A DNA stretch of 64,000 nt, from positions 9,831,001 to 9,895,000 of the forward strand of contig NZ_LT629758.1 in NCBI RefSeq assembly GCF_900104725.1, given 5' to 3'. Both the position numbers and the translations under genes were made by a program. The notes beneath the pieces are model-generated. The model had not been told where the DNA came from and searched no databases. It was given only the letters and a program-made list of their open reading frames with translations. The number at the start of each line of letters is the position of its first letter. Position 1 is the first letter of the stretch. The stretch is from Actinoplanes derwentensis. Its GTDB lineage: Bacteria; Actinomycetota; Actinomycetes; Mycobacteriales; Micromonosporaceae. Below, piece by piece: positions 63,143-64,000 of this stretch.

Positions 63143-64000
63143 GTGACTTTCGTAGACGACCTGCAGTGGCGTGGACTGATCCAGGACTCGACCGACCCCG
63201 CCGAACTCCGCAAGAAGCTCGACGCCGGCTCGCTCACGTTCTATGTCGGTTTCGACCCCACCGCCGCCTCGCTGCACGTCGGTCACCTCATGCAGGTGTG
63301 TACCGCGCGCCGCCTCCAACTCGCCGGCCACCGCCCGCTGCTGCTCGTCGGCGGCGCCACCGGCCAGATCGGCGACCCGCGCGAGTCCAGCGAGCGCAGC
63401 CTCAACCCGCCCGAGGTGGTCCAGGGCTGGGTCGAGCGGATCCGCACCCAGCTGTCGCCGTTCGTGAGTTACGAGGGCGACAACGCGGCCACCATGGTCA
63501 ACAACCTGGACTGGACCGGCCCGACCTCGGTGATCGACTTTCTCCGCGACGTCGGCAAACACTTCCCGGTCAACAAGATGCTGGCCCGCGACGTGGTCCG
63601 CAACCGCCTCGAGAGCGGCATCAGCTTCACCGAGTTCAGCTACCAGCTGCTCCAGTCCAACGACTTCTACCAACTGCACGTCCAGCACGGCTGCGAGCTG
63701 CAGTTCGGTGGCTCCGACCAGTGGGGCAACATCACCGCCGGCGTCGACTTCGTCAGGCGTCGCGGCGCCGGCCCGGTGCACGCCTTCGTCACCCCGCTGG
63801 TCCTCAAGGCCGACGGCACCAAGTTCGGCAAGACCGCCGGCGGCGCCGTCTGGCTCGACGACACCATGACCAGCCCCTACTCGTTCTACCAATTCTGGGT
63901 CAACAGCGCCGACGCCGACGTCAGCCAGTACCTGCGCTACTTCAGCTTCAAATCCCGCGAAGAGCTGGAGGAACTGGAGAAGGCCACCGCCGAGCGGCCG
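63143..64000 (+). CDS. tyrS: Tyrosyl-tRNA synthetase TyrS, 5' part
   Basis: The first 286 codons, from GTG 63143; GGGAG lies about ten bases before it. The class I HIGH motif is HVGH (about 45-48), the tyrosine pocket includes [17 protein letters not shown] and [11 protein letters not shown], then [14 protein letters not shown]. The KMSKS loop is KFGKT (about 227-231), a common bacterial variant. The C-terminal S4-like RNA-binding domain lies beyond the window. No T-box leader is evident in the short upstream gap. Confidence 0.96.
   Translation, partial: MTFVDDLQWRGLIQDSTDPAELRKKLDAGSLTFYVGFDPTAASLHVGHLMQVCTARRLQLAGHRPLLLVGGATGQIGDPRESSERSLNPPEVVQGWVERIRTQLSPFVSYEGDNAATMVNNLDWTGPTSVIDFLRDVGKHFPVNKMLARDVVRNRLESGISFTEFSYQLLQSNDFYQLHVQHGCELQFGGSDQWGNITAGVDFVRRRGAGPVHAFVTPLVLKADGTKFGKTAGGAVWLDDTMTSPYSFYQFWVNSADADVSQYLRYFSFKSREELEELEKATAERP

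Overview
The window is high-GC (about 70%) actinobacterial chromosome: GTG starts and 4-base ATGA/GTGA stop-start overlaps are frequent, and the gene families are actinomycete. An ergothioneine operon, XRE/DUF397 pairs, a MalR-type maltodextrin locus without its own ABC ATPase, and an amylopullulanase fit Micromonosporaceae, probably Actinoplanes or a relative. The genus is an inference. I see no rRNA, tRNA, insertion sequence, prophage or CRISPR array.

Layout. 1-565: 3' part of a GNAT gene. 923-11478: five coupled genes (DUF4132, MoxR AAA+ ATPase, DUF5682, VWA, SWIM zinc finger), the same family set as enterobacterial yehI-yehL-yehM-yehP-yehQ. This is the least understood multigene system here and the best candidate for new biology. 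11489-16049: two GNAT genes, a SanA-like membrane protein and a GH3 glycosidase. 16240-20479: ergothioneine operon egtABCD without egtE. 21397-29203: arginine operon argC-J-B-D-F-R-(unknown 297-aa gene)-G, with dapE convergent and argH divergent from dapE. 32197-41978: maltodextrin ABC transporter, LacI/MalR-type regulator and a secreted 1806-residue two-catalytic-domain amylopullulanase, with shared promoter and operator sequence. 42261-49388: small and exported proteins, a lipoprotein esterase, and a marR-dioxygenase-3-methyladenine glycosylase operon divergent from a doxX gene. 49546-54740: XRE/DUF397 pair, secreted CAP protein, MazF-like protein, a second adenylate kinase, a SUKH-like protein and a Nudix protein. 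54898-61654: DeoR regulator, 1-phosphofructokinase, mannitol-type PTS EIIC/EIIB/EIIA, Zn-dependent dehydrogenase, HPr and Enzyme I, which together can take a polyol into glycolysis. 61754-64000: secreted protein, PPK2 polyphosphate kinase and the 5' part of tyrS.

Cross-cutting signals. (i) A family of four 43-nt palindromic elements with a conserved core lies at 3' ends of transcription units. (ii) At least nine genes have a TANNNT -10 box only 6-7 bases before the start codon and no clear Shine-Dalgarno at normal spacing, the layout expected for leaderless mRNAs. (iii) Several genes carry short in-frame tandem DNA repeats that make low-complexity insertions. (iv) A 26-codon micro-ORF links argB to argD by 4-base overlaps at both ends.
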